Shown here: positions 30,671 through 40,859 of the stretch, piece after piece
How the letters are laid out: each line of letters opens with the position of its first letter
Numbering within the stretch: the first letter of the stretch is position 1
Assembly (NCBI GenBank): GCA_019634625.1
Contig: JAHCBA010000013.1
Coordinates: 86,652 to 150,651, forward strand
Reading direction: 5' to 3'
Length of the DNA stretch: 64,000 nucleotides
Source of the DNA: Verrucomicrobiia bacterium
Lineage (GTDB): Bacteria; Verrucomicrobiota; Verrucomicrobiia; Limisphaerales; CAIMTB01
Made by a program: the position numbers and the translations under genes
The notes under the pieces: generated by a model
Databases searched by the model: none
What the model was told of the DNA's origin: nothing
What the model saw: the letters and a program-made list of their open reading frames with translations, nothing else

Positions 30671-31539
30671 GGTGTGGCGGCGTTGGGGAGGCGGCGGAGC
30701 GCCCGTTGGAGCGGCGCCGGGCCGACGAGCATCGCATATCCGGACCGATCGGCCAACTCGCGACGCCAGAAGACCCCGCCGGCGCGCTGCACGAGAAGGC
30801 CGCCGGCTGCGATGTCCCAGAGCTGGACCCCGCTCTCGACGTAGCCATCGAAGCGGCCGGAGGCGACGTAGGTGAGGGAGAGGGCGGCGGCGCCCATGAT
30901 GCGGATCTTGCGGACCCGGTGGACGAGGTGCTGGAAGAGCGGGAGCATCCGTTCCAGGGAGGCGCGGCTTTTGGCGAAGCCGAGGGCGACGATCGATGCG
31001 CTCAGGCGGGTGGTGGTGGCGACGCGGATGGGTCGGCCGTTGAGGCGGGCTGGGCCGCGGTCGGTGGCGGTCCAGAGTTCCCCGGTGAAGGGGTCATACA
31101 CGACGCCCAGGCGGGTGGCGAACCCGTCGGCGTAGGCCGCGCCGGCCGGGGAGAAGGCGGGTGCGTTTTCGGACCGCGACTGGAGGGCGATGGAGACGCA
31201 GGCGTGGGGGACGCCGTGGGTGAAATTGACCGTGCCATCGATGGGGTCCACGACCCAGCGCCAGGGGCTGTCGGGGTTTCCCCCGGTGCCTTCCTCGCCG
31301 AGGAGGGCGGCGTCGGGGAAGGCGCGTCGCAGGATGCGGGCGATGCGTTGCTGGCACCGGACATCGAGTTCGAGCTTGATGTCGTGGCGGGTTGCGGAGT
31401 GGACCTTCTTGGGGCGGTTGAGGTGGTGTCGCATGGCGCCTCCGGCGGCGCGTGCGGCGCGGGTGGCGGCATCGAGGCAGGCGGCGAGGGGGACGGCGGC
31501 AGGCGGACGGGGCGGGGCGGGGTTGCGGTCGGGGTTCAT
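30667..31539 (-). CDS. Inositol monophosphatase-family phosphatase
   Basis: 290 residues, cytoplasmic magnesium-dependent phosphatase. Metal-binding motifs are intact: GEEGTGG (Glu of the first site), WVVDPIDGTVNFTHGVPH (DPIDGT) and the C-terminal WDIAAGGLLVQRAGG. Substrates of this family include inositol phosphate, histidinol phosphate, fructose bisphosphate and PAP; none can be chosen from sequence. It overlaps the antiporter gene upstream and the cyclophilin gene downstream by 4 bp each (ATGA), so the three are translated as a unit. Confidence 0.93.
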   Translation of the reverse strand: MNPDRNPAPPRPPAAVPLAACLDAATRAARAAGGAMRHHLNRPKKVHSATRHDIKLELDVRCQQRIARILRRAFPDAALLGEEGTGGNPDSPWRWVVDPIDGTVNFTHGVPHACVSIALQSRSENAPAFSPAGAAYADGFATRLGVVYDPFTGELWTATDRGPARLNGRPIRVATTTRLSASIVALGFAKSRASLERMLPLFQHLVHRVRKIRIMGAAALSLTYVASGRFDGYVESGVQLWDIAAGGLLVQRAGGVFWRRELADRSGYAMLVGPAPLQRALRRLPNAATP

Positions 31540-33254
31540 GGAACGATTTCCTGGCGTCCGGACAGGCGGAGTTCGAGGGCGGCCATCAGGTCGGGGAGGA
31601 GCCGGTTGTCGGCGGCGTGGATGGCGGCGACGAGGTCATCGGCGTCGCGCAGGCGGGGAACGAGCACGAAGGTGGCGCCGGCCTCGCGGAGGCGGGGGAC
31701 ATCGACGAGGACCTCGGCATGGGCGACGAGGCAGGCGTCGGGGTTGAGGGAACGGACGAGGCGGACGAGGCGGAGGTTGTCGGTGCCGCGAAGGACGGAA
31801 TTGGGGAGGGTGCAGAGGACGACGCGGGCATGCTGGAGGCCGGCCTGTTTGAGGGTGTCGCGCTGGGAGATGTCGCCCCAGACCGTATGGACACCGCGTC
31901 GGACGAGTCGGCGATGGACATCGGGATTGAAGTCCACCACGGCCAGGCGGGGCAGCCAGTCGGGATGGTTCCGGGCGATTTCCTCGAGGAGGGAACTGGC
32001 GGTGCCGTAGAAGCCGAGGAGGAACAGGTCCGGGGTCGCGGGGTCTGCGGGGCGGGATTCGGGGGCGGACTGGCGGTCGCGGAGTCCGAGGCGGCGGAGC
32101 CAGGGTTCGGTGGCGAGAAAGAGGCGGTCCGAGGCTGCGATGGCGTAGCTTCCGGCCACGGCGAGGAGGAAGAAGGCATAGACCACCGGGGCGAACATCT
32201 CGCGTTCGAGATGGCCGGCCTCGACGCCGAGGGCGACCAGCACGAGGGCGAATTCGCTGAGGGGCATCAGGTTGATGGAAGCGAGGAAGGCGACGCGATT
32301 GCCGAGGCCGAGGAGGCGGAGGGGCGGCAGGACGGTGAGGGCGCGACTGAGGACGACGAGGGCGGCGAGGACGAGGGCCCAGCCGATGCCGTGGAGGGTC
32401 GGGGGGGGGATGGTGAGGCCGAGCCCGACGAAGAACAGCGTGATGAAGAAGTCGCGGAGGCTGGTGACCTTGGCGGCGACATCGAGGTGATAGGGGAAGG
32501 TCGAGAGGGCGACGCCGGCGACGAGGGCGCCCATCTCGCGGGACAGGCCGAGGAAATGGGCCAGTGCGGCGATGACGAAGCACCAGGCGAGGGCGCCGAC
32601 TGAGACCAGTTCCGGCAGGGTGGCGACGCGATGGAAGAGGGAGGGCAGGATGTAGCGGCTGACGCCGAGGGTCACCCCGATGAGGATGCCAATTTTGAGG
32701 GTGGTGGTGGCGAGGACCAGGGCCGAGGGGCTGTCGAGGGCGGGCTGGATGCCGAGGAAGACGATGACCGCGACGTCCTGGAGGACCGACACGCCGACGG
32801 TGATGCGGCCGGCGAGGGTGTCGAGTTGGGCGCGGTCGGTGAGGATCTTGACGGCGATGACGGTGCTGCTGGCGGCGGCGGCGACGGCGAGGTAGATGGC
32901 TTCGAAGTGGCCTTTGCCGAGCGGATGGTCGAGAGCGGTGAAGAAGGCGAGGACGATGGCGACGGTTCCGAGGATCTGGACGGTGGCGGTGACAAAGATG
33001 GGGCGTCCGGCGCCGATCACGCGTTTGAGGTCGATTTCGAGCCCGATGACGAAGAGGAGGAGGAGGAGGCCGATACCGGAGATCGAGTCGATGGAGGCCT
33101 CGTTGGTGACGATCCCGAACCCGGCGGGCCCGATGACGTAGCCGGCGACGAGGTAGGCCAGGAGGACGGGCTGGCGGAGCACCTGGGCGACCACGCCAAA
33201 GAGCCAGGCCGCCACGATGCAGAGGGCGATGTCGGTGAGAGGGCCGGGGTCCAC
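31536..33254 (-). CDS. CPA2-family cation:proton antiporter with TrkA-N domain (Kef-like)
   Basis: 572 residues. Residues 1 to about 385 form a hydrophobic domain with 12-13 transmembrane helices containing family-typical stretches (AGYVIGPAGFGIV, LLLFVIGLEIDLKR, AAAASSTVIAVKILTD, LGLSREMGALVAGVALS). The cytosolic C-terminal third is a Rossmann-like TrkA-N/RCK domain (PDLFLLGFYGTASSLLEEI, WGDISQRDTLKQAGL). The glycine motif is GFYGTA, not the canonical GxGxxG, so nucleotide binding may be altered. It would exchange K+ or Na+ for protons across the inner membrane. It lies 30 bp downstream of the ClpX-like gene in the same operon. Confidence 0.93.
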   Translation of the reverse strand: MDPGPLTDIALCIVAAWLFGVVAQVLRQPVLLAYLVAGYVIGPAGFGIVTNEASIDSISGIGLLLLLFVIGLEIDLKRVIGAGRPIFVTATVQILGTVAIVLAFFTALDHPLGKGHFEAIYLAVAAAASSTVIAVKILTDRAQLDTLAGRITVGVSVLQDVAVIVFLGIQPALDSPSALVLATTTLKIGILIGVTLGVSRYILPSLFHRVATLPELVSVGALAWCFVIAALAHFLGLSREMGALVAGVALSTFPYHLDVAAKVTSLRDFFITLFFVGLGLTIPPPTLHGIGWALVLAALVVLSRALTVLPPLRLLGLGNRVAFLASINLMPLSEFALVLVALGVEAGHLEREMFAPVVYAFFLLAVAGSYAIAASDRLFLATEPWLRRLGLRDRQSAPESRPADPATPDLFLLGFYGTASSLLEEIARNHPDWLPRLAVVDFNPDVHRRLVRRGVHTVWGDISQRDTLKQAGLQHARVVLCTLPNSVLRGTDNLRLVRLVRSLNPDACLVAHAEVLVDVPRLREAGATFVLVPRLRDADDLVAAIHAADNRLLPDLMAALELRLSGRQEIVP

Positions 33255-33284
33255 CTGGGGTTGCGGGAGGGGTGGCGGGTGAAC

Positions 33285-34520
33285 TCAGGAACGCGAGCGC
33301 GCGAGGAGGCGCCGGAGCGCGGCGGCCGGGTCATCGACCAGCGCGGCGTCCACCTCGAAGCGCCTGACGCGGGAGGAGGGCAGGCGGAACTTGAGGTCGC
33401 GGAAGACGCGTTCGCAGACGGTCATCAGGCCCCGGGCGCCGGTGCCTTCCCCGGCCGCCTGTTCGGCGAGCCTGCGGAGGCCGTCGTCGGCGAACTGCAC
33501 CTGGATGCCATAGGCGGCGAAGGCCCGACGGTACTGGTGAATGAGGCTGCTTTCGCTCTTTCGCAGCACGTCGAAGAGGTGATCGGTGTCGAGGCCGTGG
33601 CAGGCGACGCGGACGGGGAGGCGCCCGACGAATTCCGGTTCGAGACCGTAGGCTACGAGGTCGGGGGTGCGGGCGCGCTGGAGCCAGCGGTCGGCGGACA
33701 GGGAATCGACCGCCTCGGACGATCCGGTGGTGGCGGCGCGGGCGCGGACGAGGCGGTCGAGTCCGGAGAAGGCGCCGCTGACGACGAAGAGGATGTGGCG
33801 GGTGTTGATGGTATCGGCGGCGGAGGAGCCGCCGCGGACGGCGGCCATGGCGCTCTGGAGCTGGCCGTTGACATCGTTGGGAGACACTAGCGGGACTTCG
33901 GCGTCCTCCATGAGCTTGAGGAGGTTGGTCTGCACGCCGCGCCCGGAGACGTCGCGTCCGGAGCCGGGCTGGCGGGTGGCCAGTTTGTCCACCTCGTCGA
34001 GGTAGATGATGCCGTGCTCGGCGTGGCGGACATTGCCGCCGGCGCGGCGGACGAGGTCGCGGACGAGGTCATCGACATCGCCGCCGACGTAGCCGGTCTC
34101 GCTGAACTTGGTGGCGTCGGCCTTGACGAACGGGACGCCGATGAGGTCGGCGGCGGAGCGGATGAGGTGGGTTTTGCCGACGCCGGTGGGGCCGAAGAGG
34201 AGGACGTTCTGCTTCTGGTAGAAGGGGGCGGGCTGGCCTTCGCGGGTGAGGCGGACGTGCTGGAAATGGTCGCAGAGGGCGACGCTGAGGACCTTCTTGG
34301 CCTCCTGCTGGCCGATGACGAAGCGGTCGAGGTGGCGGGCGATCTCGGCGGGTTTGAGATCGAAACGGACGTCCGGCGACGGGGCGGCGGAGGCGAGGAC
34401 CGCGGGTTTGGGGGTGACGGGGACGGCGGTTGGGACGGCGGTGGGCGGACGGCGGCGCGGGGCGGGTCCGCGGGTGACGGGACCGAGGGCGGCGGGATGG
34501 CCGCTGGGCGGTTTGGGCAT
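33285..34520 (-). CDS. ClpX-like AAA+ unfoldase lacking the zinc finger and IGF loop
   Basis: 411 residues. After a proline-rich, low-complexity N-terminus (about 50 residues), the AAA+ core is clearly ClpX-like: HLDRFVIGQQEAKKVL, Walker A GPTGVGKT, pore loop GYVGGDVDD, Walker B IIYLDEVDK, sensor-type region INTRHILFVVSGAFSGLD, and EPEFVGRLPV. It has no N-terminal four-cysteine zinc-binding domain. Between SGAFSGLDRLV and EPEFVGRLPV, where ClpX has the IGF(G) loop that docks ClpP, I see no IGF. It therefore may work as a protease-independent unfoldase, or with an unknown partner. It is second in the five-gene minus-strand operon, 18 bp after the aldo/keto reductase gene. Confidence 0.88.
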   Translation of the reverse strand: MPKPPSGHPAALGPVTRGPAPRRRPPTAVPTAVPVTPKPAVLASAAPSPDVRFDLKPAEIARHLDRFVIGQQEAKKVLSVALCDHFQHVRLTREGQPAPFYQKQNVLLFGPTGVGKTHLIRSAADLIGVPFVKADATKFSETGYVGGDVDDLVRDLVRRAGGNVRHAEHGIIYLDEVDKLATRQPGSGRDVSGRGVQTNLLKLMEDAEVPLVSPNDVNGQLQSAMAAVRGGSSAADTINTRHILFVVSGAFSGLDRLVRARAATTGSSEAVDSLSADRWLQRARTPDLVAYGLEPEFVGRLPVRVACHGLDTDHLFDVLRKSESSLIHQYRRAFAAYGIQVQFADDGLRRLAEQAAGEGTGARGLMTVCERVFRDLKFRLPSSRVRRFEVDAALVDDPAAALRRLLARSRS

Positions 34521-34538
34521 GGGCGGGTGGGGTTGCGG

Positions 34539-35753
34539 CTAGGACTGGCTCAGGCGTTTCTTCGGGGCTTCGAAGAGGAGGTCGTGGGCTTCCCGGAGGA
34601 TGCCGGGGATGCGGTCGCGGAAGGGGCTGTCGGCGAGGGCACGGGAGAGGTCGCGGGAGGCGGCGGTCCCGGCGTGCTCGCCGGGGAACCAGTGATCGGC
34701 CTGGCCGAGGAGGTTGTAGCGCATGCGGCCCCAATCGACCAGGTCGAGGCCGCGGGCGTAGGTCCAGAGGCGGAGGATTTCGGTGAGATTGATCTCGCCG
34801 GGGACCTCGACGTATTCGGGGAGACCGGTGCGCCAGTGGAGGCGCCAGTCGCGTCCGACAACGCGGTCGATCTCGGCATGGAGACGGGCGACGATGTCGG
34901 GGAGGACCTCGTGCATGCGGTCGTAGTGGTCGAGGGCGGCGAGGTGTTCGTCGAAGTCGGACGGGCGGGCGGCGCCGAGGCTGAGGGTATGGACCTGGGG
35001 ATGACTGAGGCAGTAGAGGTCATTGAACTGCATGGGCGTGAGGGGCCGGCAGAGTTCGACCAGGCCGGGGGGTGGTTCGTAGAGTTTCCCGCCCTTGTCG
35101 TTGGGGCTGATGATGAAGACGCCCATGTCGCGGCGATGGGCTTCGGGGATGGCGGGCCCGTTGAGGTCGTTGACGAAGTACCAGTGGAGATTGACGTAGT
35201 CGAAGGCGTCGGTGCGGATGGCTTCGAGGATGATGTCGGTGGTGGCGTGGGTGGAGAAGCCGACATGACGGGCGCGGCCTTCGGACTGGAGGCGGCGGGC
35301 GGCGGTGAGACAGCCATTGGGGGCGATGGACCAGTCGAGGAGCTGGCGGTTGTTGATGCCGTGGAGGGAGAGGAGCTCGACATGGTCCAGGCGGAGGTAC
35401 TCCATCGACTTCTCGAAGGTCTTGATGAAGTCGTCGGGATTGGCGAAGGGGGGGATCTTGGTCTGGACGATGAGCTGTTCGCGGGGGAATTGGGCGAGCA
35501 CGGGGCCGAGCTGCATTTCGCTCGAGCCGTAGCCGCGGGCCGTTTCGATGTGGTGGATGCCGACTTCGAGGGAGCGGCGGATGGTGGCTTCGAGGTTGGC
35601 CTGACCGTCGGCGGGGACTTCGGACCAGGGAATATCCTGCCACCGGTGCTGGTAGCGCATGCCGCCACAGGAGAAGACGGGCATGGACAGGTTGGTTTTA
35701 CCGAAGCGCCGGTAACGCATCCGCCGCTTATGCCAGTCGGCCGGCACCGCCAT
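34539..35753 (-). CDS. Aldo/keto reductase
   Basis: 404 residues, NAD(P)H-dependent oxidoreductase with a TIM-barrel fold. The ATG at 35753 begins [20 protein letters not shown]; a very long in-frame extension to 38405 runs antisense to the AsmA-like gene and is an artefact of GC-rich sequence. Visible motifs: [18 protein letters not shown] at the start, [16 protein letters not shown] with the catalytic tyrosine, ELLSLHGIN with the catalytic-site histidine, and ISPNDKGG. It is longer than the usual 280-340 residues because of a C-terminal extension (about 100 residues, [20 protein letters not shown]). It heads the operon and is divergent from the AsmA-like gene; 35754-35900 should hold both promoters. 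Confidence 0.9.
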   Translation of the reverse strand: MAVPADWHKRRMRYRRFGKTNLSMPVFSCGGMRYQHRWQDIPWSEVPADGQANLEATIRRSLEVGIHHIETARGYGSSEMQLGPVLAQFPREQLIVQTKIPPFANPDDFIKTFEKSMEYLRLDHVELLSLHGINNRQLLDWSIAPNGCLTAARRLQSEGRARHVGFSTHATTDIILEAIRTDAFDYVNLHWYFVNDLNGPAIPEAHRRDMGVFIISPNDKGGKLYEPPPGLVELCRPLTPMQFNDLYCLSHPQVHTLSLGAARPSDFDEHLAALDHYDRMHEVLPDIVARLHAEIDRVVGRDWRLHWRTGLPEYVEVPGEINLTEILRLWTYARGLDLVDWGRMRYNLLGQADHWFPGEHAGTAASRDLSRALADSPFRDRIPGILREAHDLLFEAPKKRLSQS

Positions 35754-35900
35754 CAACGCTTCTCCTTGGGATGCCCGGTCCGCGTTGACGGGGCCGGGCC
35801 GGCCGGTAGGGTGCGGGGCTGAAGGGGGGGCTTCGCGGGCCGAAGGCGGACCTGACAGGACGGCGAAGCACCCCCAGGATGTGGAATACGACAAACCGCC

Positions 35901-38900
35901 ATGAAGAAGCTGATCATCGTTCTGGGAGTTCTGGTGCTGCTGCTGGGGGGCGCCTATTTCGTCGTCACGAGTTCGGGCTTTCTGAAGGCCGTGGTGCTGC
36001 CGCGGGTCGGCGCGGCCATCGATTCGAGGGTCGAGGCGTCGAGCATCTCCCTGCGTCCGTGGTCGTCGGTCGAGATCCGGCAGTTGACCGTGGTGCCGAA
36101 CGGTGCGGACCCGCTGGTGAGCGTTGAATCGGCGCGGGTGCAGTACCGGTTGGGGGCGCTCCTGAAGGGGCAGGTGGCGCTGGATGAGATTGTGGTGACG
36201 GCGCCCACGCTGACCCTGGTAAGCCGGGCGGATGGGACCAGCAACCTCGACCCGATCTTGAAGAAGCTGGCGGAAGGCGAGAAGGCGCCGCCTGCCGCTG
36301 ACGCGGCCCCGCTTCAACTGGATCTGCGCCGGCTCCAGATCGAGCGGGGGGTGCTGCGGTATCGCGGCGCCGGGGCGGACGGGTCGGAGACGGTGGCCGA
36401 GGTGACGGGGCTGACGGCCAGTGCGCGGGATCTGCGGAATGCTGGCAATGGGAGGGTGGAAGTCTCGGGCGCGGTGGGACTGGACCAGCGGGCCGGGGCA
36501 GGCAGCGGCGGGGCCTCGGGAACGGCGAGGGGCCGGTTGGAGGGCGGATTCGATGTGGGATTGACCGCTGATCTGCAGCCCGGTTCGGTGAACGGGCGGG
36601 CCGAGTTCCGGCTGGACCAGGCGGGCGGGGTGCTGGAGGAGTTTCAGGGATTCTCGGCGGTGCTGGGCACGGAATTGACGCCCACGGAGCTTCGGCGGCT
36701 GGGAGTGGAATTCGCACGGCAGGGGGCGGCGCTGGGGGCCGTCCGGGCCCAGGGTCCCCTGGATCTCGCCAAGGGCGAAGGGAACCTCCAGGTGGAGGTG
36801 GCGGGGATTGACCGGCAGGTCCTGAACCTGGCGGGGGCGGCGTATGGGCTGGACTTCACGACCACCCGGCTGGACAGCACGAACCGGATCGAGATTGCCG
36901 ATGCCAACCGGCGGATCACGGTGGTCGGTTCCCTGACAGGCAGCCGGGTCTCGGTCCGGCAGGCGGACCTGACCCTGCCGCCGGTGGATTTCCGGGGGCG
37001 GTACGATGTGGCGGTGGACCTGGGGGCGGAATCGGCGGCGGTGCGGACCTTTGCGTTGAACGCGAGCCAGGCAGGACGCGAGGTGCTGCGCGGAACGTTG
37101 TCCCAGCCCATGGAAATCCGCTGGGCCGCCAACGCGGATGCGGTGCCGGATGCGGCGGTCTCGCTGGTGGTGCAGGACTTGCGTCTCGCCGACTGGAGCG
37201 CGCTGATGGGGGCCCCCTGGCAGGGGACGGTCCAGGCACAGGCGGAGCTGGGAGTCACCGGGGGCGGAAAGGATCTGGCGTTGAAGGCCAGCGCCGCGCT
37301 GGCCGGGGTGACCGGCGTGGTCGCCAGCAACGAGGTCCGGCAGCTCGGCCTGCGCGCCATGGCCGATGCACGGGTGTCCGCCTTTGCCGATCCCGCGGCG
37401 CGGAAGCTGGCCGGGAGCCTGAAGGTCGAGGAACTCACCGGAACGGCCGCGGTCGTGACCTTCGACCGGTACGGCGCGGATGCGACGTTCGACATCGGGC
37501 TGCCCGAGGGGGCGGTGACATTGAACGATGTCCAGGTGCGGTTGCGTCAGGGCGCGCAGGATGGCGGGTTGCTGACGTTGCGCGGGCGCTGGGATCTCGA
37601 GCGGGGCGCGGGGGAACTGGCCACCACGGCGTCCGGGGTGAACGAGGCGGGATTGCGACCGTTTCTGCAACCGGCCCTGGGTGAGCGACGGTTGCAGCGG
37701 GTCCAGATGTCGGCCGACGGGACCGTGCGCCTGCAGCCGGACGGCGAGTCGCTGCTGCGCGGCACGGCGGAGGTGAAGGATCTGAGGGTGACCGATCCGT
37801 CGGGGAAGGCGCCCCCGGGGCCGGTGTCGGTGGGGGCGGGGATCGAGGTGGCGGGCAAGGACGACCGCTGGGAGATCCGGCGCGGGGATCTGCGTCTGGA
37901 CAGGACGGCGCGCGCGGCGAATGAGGCGCAGTTGACCGGGCACATCGATTTGTCGAACACCAATGCCGTGAGCGGGGCGTTGCGCTTGGTGTCGCAGGCG
38001 CTGGATGTCACGCCGTACTTCGATTTGTTCTTCGATGCCCCGGCGGCGACGTCGACCGCGCCGCCTCCGACCGCGCCGCCGCCTGCGGGTCCGACGGTGG
38101 AGCCGGAGCCGATGGTGCTGCCGGTCGGGCAGTTCATGGTCGATGTCGAGGTGGCGGCGCTGTACTTGCGGGAGGTGACGGCGGAGAACGTCCGGGCCGG
38201 TGTGCGGATTCGCGGGAGCGAGATCGAGATTCCGCCGTTTGAATGGCGTTTGAATGGCGCACCGGTGACCGGGGCGATGAAGGTGAACGTCGGGGTGCCG
38301 GGATATGAGTACGACGTGCGGGCCAGGGCCGGGGGGGTGCCGGTGCGGCCGCTGGCGAACTCCTTTGCGCCGCTGTTGAAGGATCGCATCGGGGGCGCGG
38401 CCCACGCGGGTCTGGAGGTCAAGGGGGCCGGCATCACCGGGGTGAACCTGCGTCAGAATCTCGCGGGCGGGATGCAGTTCGCGGTGACCAATGCGAACCT
38501 GCGGCTTCAGGACGCCGCCTCGCAGAAGGGTCTCCTGAGTCTGCTGACCCGGGTGCTGGCCAACGCCCTGAACATCCGTGAACTCCAGGACCAGCCCATC
38601 ATGGATCTGGTGGCGGACGCCAAGTTCGGCGAAGGCAAAATCGCCGTGAGCGAAGGGTGGGTGCGGAGCGCGTCGTTCGAGGCGCGCATGGTGGGGGACA
38701 TTCCGATAGCCGACGACCTGATGCGATCGCCGCTCAACTTCCCGGTCCGGGTGGGGTTGCGGCGTGACCTGGCCCAGCGGGCGCGCCTGGTGCCATCGGA
38801 CACGCCGACCAACGCGGTCTATGTGGCGATTCCCGACATTGCCTCGGTCAAGGGAACACTGGGAGAACCGGCGCCCGAGGTGGACAAGGTCCAGGCCGCG

Positions 38901-39176
38901 TTGCTGGTGGCCCGTGGCGTGGGCGGGTTGGTGGGAGGCCAGGCGGCCGGGACAGTCGGGGGCGTCGCGGACCTGGTCGGGGGTGTGGCGGCGGGCGGCA
39001 CCAACGTGGTGGGCAATCTGATCCAGGGCATCGGCGGGATTCTCGGGGGCGGCCGTTCCGGGGCGACGACCAATGTTGCCGGAACCAACGCGCCGGCGGC
39101 CACGAATCCGCCGCCGCGCAATCCATTGGGAGGATTGCTGCGGGGACTACTCGAGCCCGAGCGACGGGCGGACTGA
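35901..39176 (+). CDS. AsmA-like envelope protein
   Basis: 1,091 residues. An N-terminal transmembrane anchor ([20 protein letters not shown]) is followed by a long, beta-rich periplasmic region. The first 120 residues match the AsmA N-terminal pattern ([24 protein letters not shown] and [29 protein letters not shown]). The C-terminal third contains the AsmA-C-like [20 protein letters not shown]. The last 120 residues are glycine-rich ([14 protein letters not shown]) and end in a proline/asparagine tail. Members of this superfamily (AsmA, TamB, YhdP) are thought to bridge inner and outer membranes and move phospholipids. It has no neighbour on the same strand except the M20 peptidase 93 bp downstream. 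Confidence 0.85.
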   Translation: MKKLIIVLGVLVLLLGGAYFVVTSSGFLKAVVLPRVGAAIDSRVEASSISLRPWSSVEIRQLTVVPNGADPLVSVESARVQYRLGALLKGQVALDEIVVTAPTLTLVSRADGTSNLDPILKKLAEGEKAPPAADAAPLQLDLRRLQIERGVLRYRGAGADGSETVAEVTGLTASARDLRNAGNGRVEVSGAVGLDQRAGAGSGGASGTARGRLEGGFDVGLTADLQPGSVNGRAEFRLDQAGGVLEEFQGFSAVLGTELTPTELRRLGVEFARQGAALGAVRAQGPLDLAKGEGNLQVEVAGIDRQVLNLAGAAYGLDFTTTRLDSTNRIEIADANRRITVVGSLTGSRVSVRQADLTLPPVDFRGRYDVAVDLGAESAAVRTFALNASQAGREVLRGTLSQPMEIRWAANADAVPDAAVSLVVQDLRLADWSALMGAPWQGTVQAQAELGVTGGGKDLALKASAALAGVTGVVASNEVRQLGLRAMADARVSAFADPAARKLAGSLKVEELTGTAAVVTFDRYGADATFDIGLPEGAVTLNDVQVRLRQGAQDGGLLTLRGRWDLERGAGELATTASGVNEAGLRPFLQPALGERRLQRVQMSADGTVRLQPDGESLLRGTAEVKDLRVTDPSGKAPPGPVSVGAGIEVAGKDDRWEIRRGDLRLDRTARAANEAQLTGHIDLSNTNAVSGALRLVSQALDVTPYFDLFFDAPAATSTAPPPTAPPPAGPTVEPEPMVLPVGQFMVDVEVAALYLREVTAENVRAGVRIRGSEIEIPPFEWRLNGAPVTGAMKVNVGVPGYEYDVRARAGGVPVRPLANSFAPLLKDRIGGAAHAGLEVKGAGITGVNLRQNLAGGMQFAVTNANLRLQDAASQKGLLSLLTRVLANALNIRELQDQPIMDLVADAKFGEGKIAVSEGWVRSASFEARMVGDIPIADDLMRSPLNFPVRVGLRRDLAQRARLVPSDTPTNAVYVAIPDIASVKGTLGEPAPEVDKVQAALLVARGVGGLVGGQAAGTVGGVADLVGGVAAGGTNVVGNLIQGIGGILGGGRSGATTNVAGTNAPAATNPPPRNPLGGLLRGLLEPERRAD

Positions 39177-39269
39177 GGATTGCGTATTGGCGTTCCCATC
39201 GCAGCGGCTTTGGCGCAGGCTGCCGGGGCCCCGCGGGCGGCACCCGGTGCGCCGGGCGGGGCGTCATGC

Positions 39270-40643
39270 ATGAACGCCGTTGAACGTTACCTTGCCGAGC
39301 ATCAGAGCCGCTTTGTGGAGGAGTTGTGCGAATTCCTCCGGTTTCCTTCCGTGTCCGCACAACCGCAACATGCCGGGGACATGCGGTCGTGCGCGCAGTG
39401 GCTGATCGACCACTGCCGGGGGATCGGGCTGGAGACCGAGCTGTGCGCGACGGACGGGCACCCGATCGTGGTGGCGCGGACGCCGCGGAAGGCGGGGAGC
39501 CGAAAGCCGCACTTCCTGGTGTACGGGCACTACGATGTTCAACCGCCGGAACCTCTTGAGCTGTGGACATCGCCGCCGTTCGAGCCGCGCCTCGACGGCG
39601 ACGCCCTGTTTGCGAGGGGATCGAGCGACAACAAGGGGCAGCACTTCGCGCATCTGAAGGCCGTCGAGGCCTACCTGCGGACGGGCAGCGAACTGCCGTG
39701 CGACCTGACGTTTGTCATCGAAGGCGAGGAGGAGGTCGGTTCGGAGCATCTGGCGGCATTCCTGCGGGCGCGACGGAAGGAACTGGCGTGCCGGGCGATC
39801 GTCATTTCCGACACCGGCATGCCGGGTCCGAGGCATCCCGCGCTGACCTACGCCCTCCGGGGGATTGCGGCAGCCGAGGTGATTGTCCGCGGACCGGACC
39901 GGGATCTGCACTCGGGGATCTTCGGAGGGAGCGTGGACAATCCGGCGATGGTGTTGTGCCGGTTGCTGGCGGATCTGCGGGATGCCCGGGGGCGGGTGGC
40001 GATCCCGGAGTTCTATGACGACGTGGTGAAGCTGAGCGCCTACGAGCGCCGGCAGATGGCGCGGTTGCCGTTCACGGAAAAGGGCGAGGCGAAGTTCCTG
40101 GGCGTTCCCGCCCTGTCCGGGGAGCGCGGGTACACGTTCATCGAACAGCGGAGTGCGCGTCCGACGTGCGAGATCAACGGCCTGACCAGCGGTTACCAGG
40201 GGGCCGGGAGCAAGACCATCATCCCGTCGTGGGCCCGGGCCAAGCTGACCTTCCGGCTGGTGCCCAACCAGGACCCGGCCAGGATCCTGCGGCTGGTGAA
40301 GGCGCATCTGAAGCGTGTCTGCCCGCCGACGGTCCGCATCGACGTGGAGGGGGGCCATGGTGGGACCCCCTACCTGCTGGACCCGAGCGGACCCATGGCG
40401 AAGGCGGCGCTGCGGGCGTTGCAGGGGGCCTTCGGGCACGAACCGGTTCTGTTGCGGGAAGGCGGGTCGATTCCGATCGTATCGGACTTCAAGCGCATTC
40501 TTGGCGCGGACTCCCTGCTGGTCGGCCTGGCCCTCCCCAATGCGAACGCGCATTCGCCCAACGAGCAATTCAGCCTCGAGATCTTCCGTCGGGGAATGGG
40601 CATGGCGGCGCGTCTGTGGCCGGAACTGGCGGCGGCATCCTGA
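39270..40643 (+). CDS. M20-family dipeptidase/peptidase
   Basis: 457 residues from the ATG at 39270 (MNAVERYLAEHQSRF). A TTG-initiated upstream extension to 39180 is alanine/glycine-rich and less likely. Metal-binding and catalytic motifs: VYGHYDVQPPEP (His and catalytic Asp), ARGSSDNKGQHFAHL (bridging Asp), VIEGEEEVGSEHL (catalytic Glu and metal Glu), SDTGMPGPRHP, and near the C-terminus PNANAHSPNEQF (last His). This order is that of M20A/M20F carnosinase-type dipeptidases, which use two zinc ions. A lid/dimerisation domain occupies about residues 200-360. Confidence 0.92.
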   Translation: MNAVERYLAEHQSRFVEELCEFLRFPSVSAQPQHAGDMRSCAQWLIDHCRGIGLETELCATDGHPIVVARTPRKAGSRKPHFLVYGHYDVQPPEPLELWTSPPFEPRLDGDALFARGSSDNKGQHFAHLKAVEAYLRTGSELPCDLTFVIEGEEEVGSEHLAAFLRARRKELACRAIVISDTGMPGPRHPALTYALRGIAAAEVIVRGPDRDLHSGIFGGSVDNPAMVLCRLLADLRDARGRVAIPEFYDDVVKLSAYERRQMARLPFTEKGEAKFLGVPALSGERGYTFIEQRSARPTCEINGLTSGYQGAGSKTIIPSWARAKLTFRLVPNQDPARILRLVKAHLKRVCPPTVRIDVEGGHGGTPYLLDPSGPMAKAALRALQGAFGHEPVLLREGGSIPIVSDFKRILGADSLLVGLALPNANAHSPNEQFSLEIFRRGMGMAARLWPELAAAS

Positions 40644-40730
40644 CGCGGGTCCAGGCGCGTCACGGGTCGTGCAACCCGAAGTTGTGGGGAGAGGTTCGAA
40701 GCTTGGCATCCGAACGCGCTCCAACCGATT

Positions 40731-40859
40731 ATGCTTGCCGCAGGGAGCTCGCGGGTTGGCGAAGGAGGGGCGGCGGATTTTCGCGTCGGCGAAGACGAAC
40801 TCGCCGATGATCGCGCCGCCAGGCGTGCCAACCTGGAGAGTCTGAACGTCACGCCATGA
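40731..40859 (+). CDS. Small ORF (42 residues) overlapping the HepT start
   Basis: ATG at 40731, stop TGA at 40857-40859, which overlaps the ATG of the HepT gene (ATGA). The product is charged (DFRVGEDELADDRAARR). No family recognised. The overlap would suit translational coupling, but a chance frame in GC-rich DNA or the tail of a decayed gene is just as possible. Confidence 0.3.
   Translation: MLAAGSSRVGEGGAADFRVGEDELADDRAARRANLESLNVTP

Noticed and set aside
35754..38405. Extension of the aldo/keto reductase frame upstream to 38405
   Set aside because: It runs antisense through the AsmA-like gene and has no domain content; the reductase fold starts right after the ATG at 35753.
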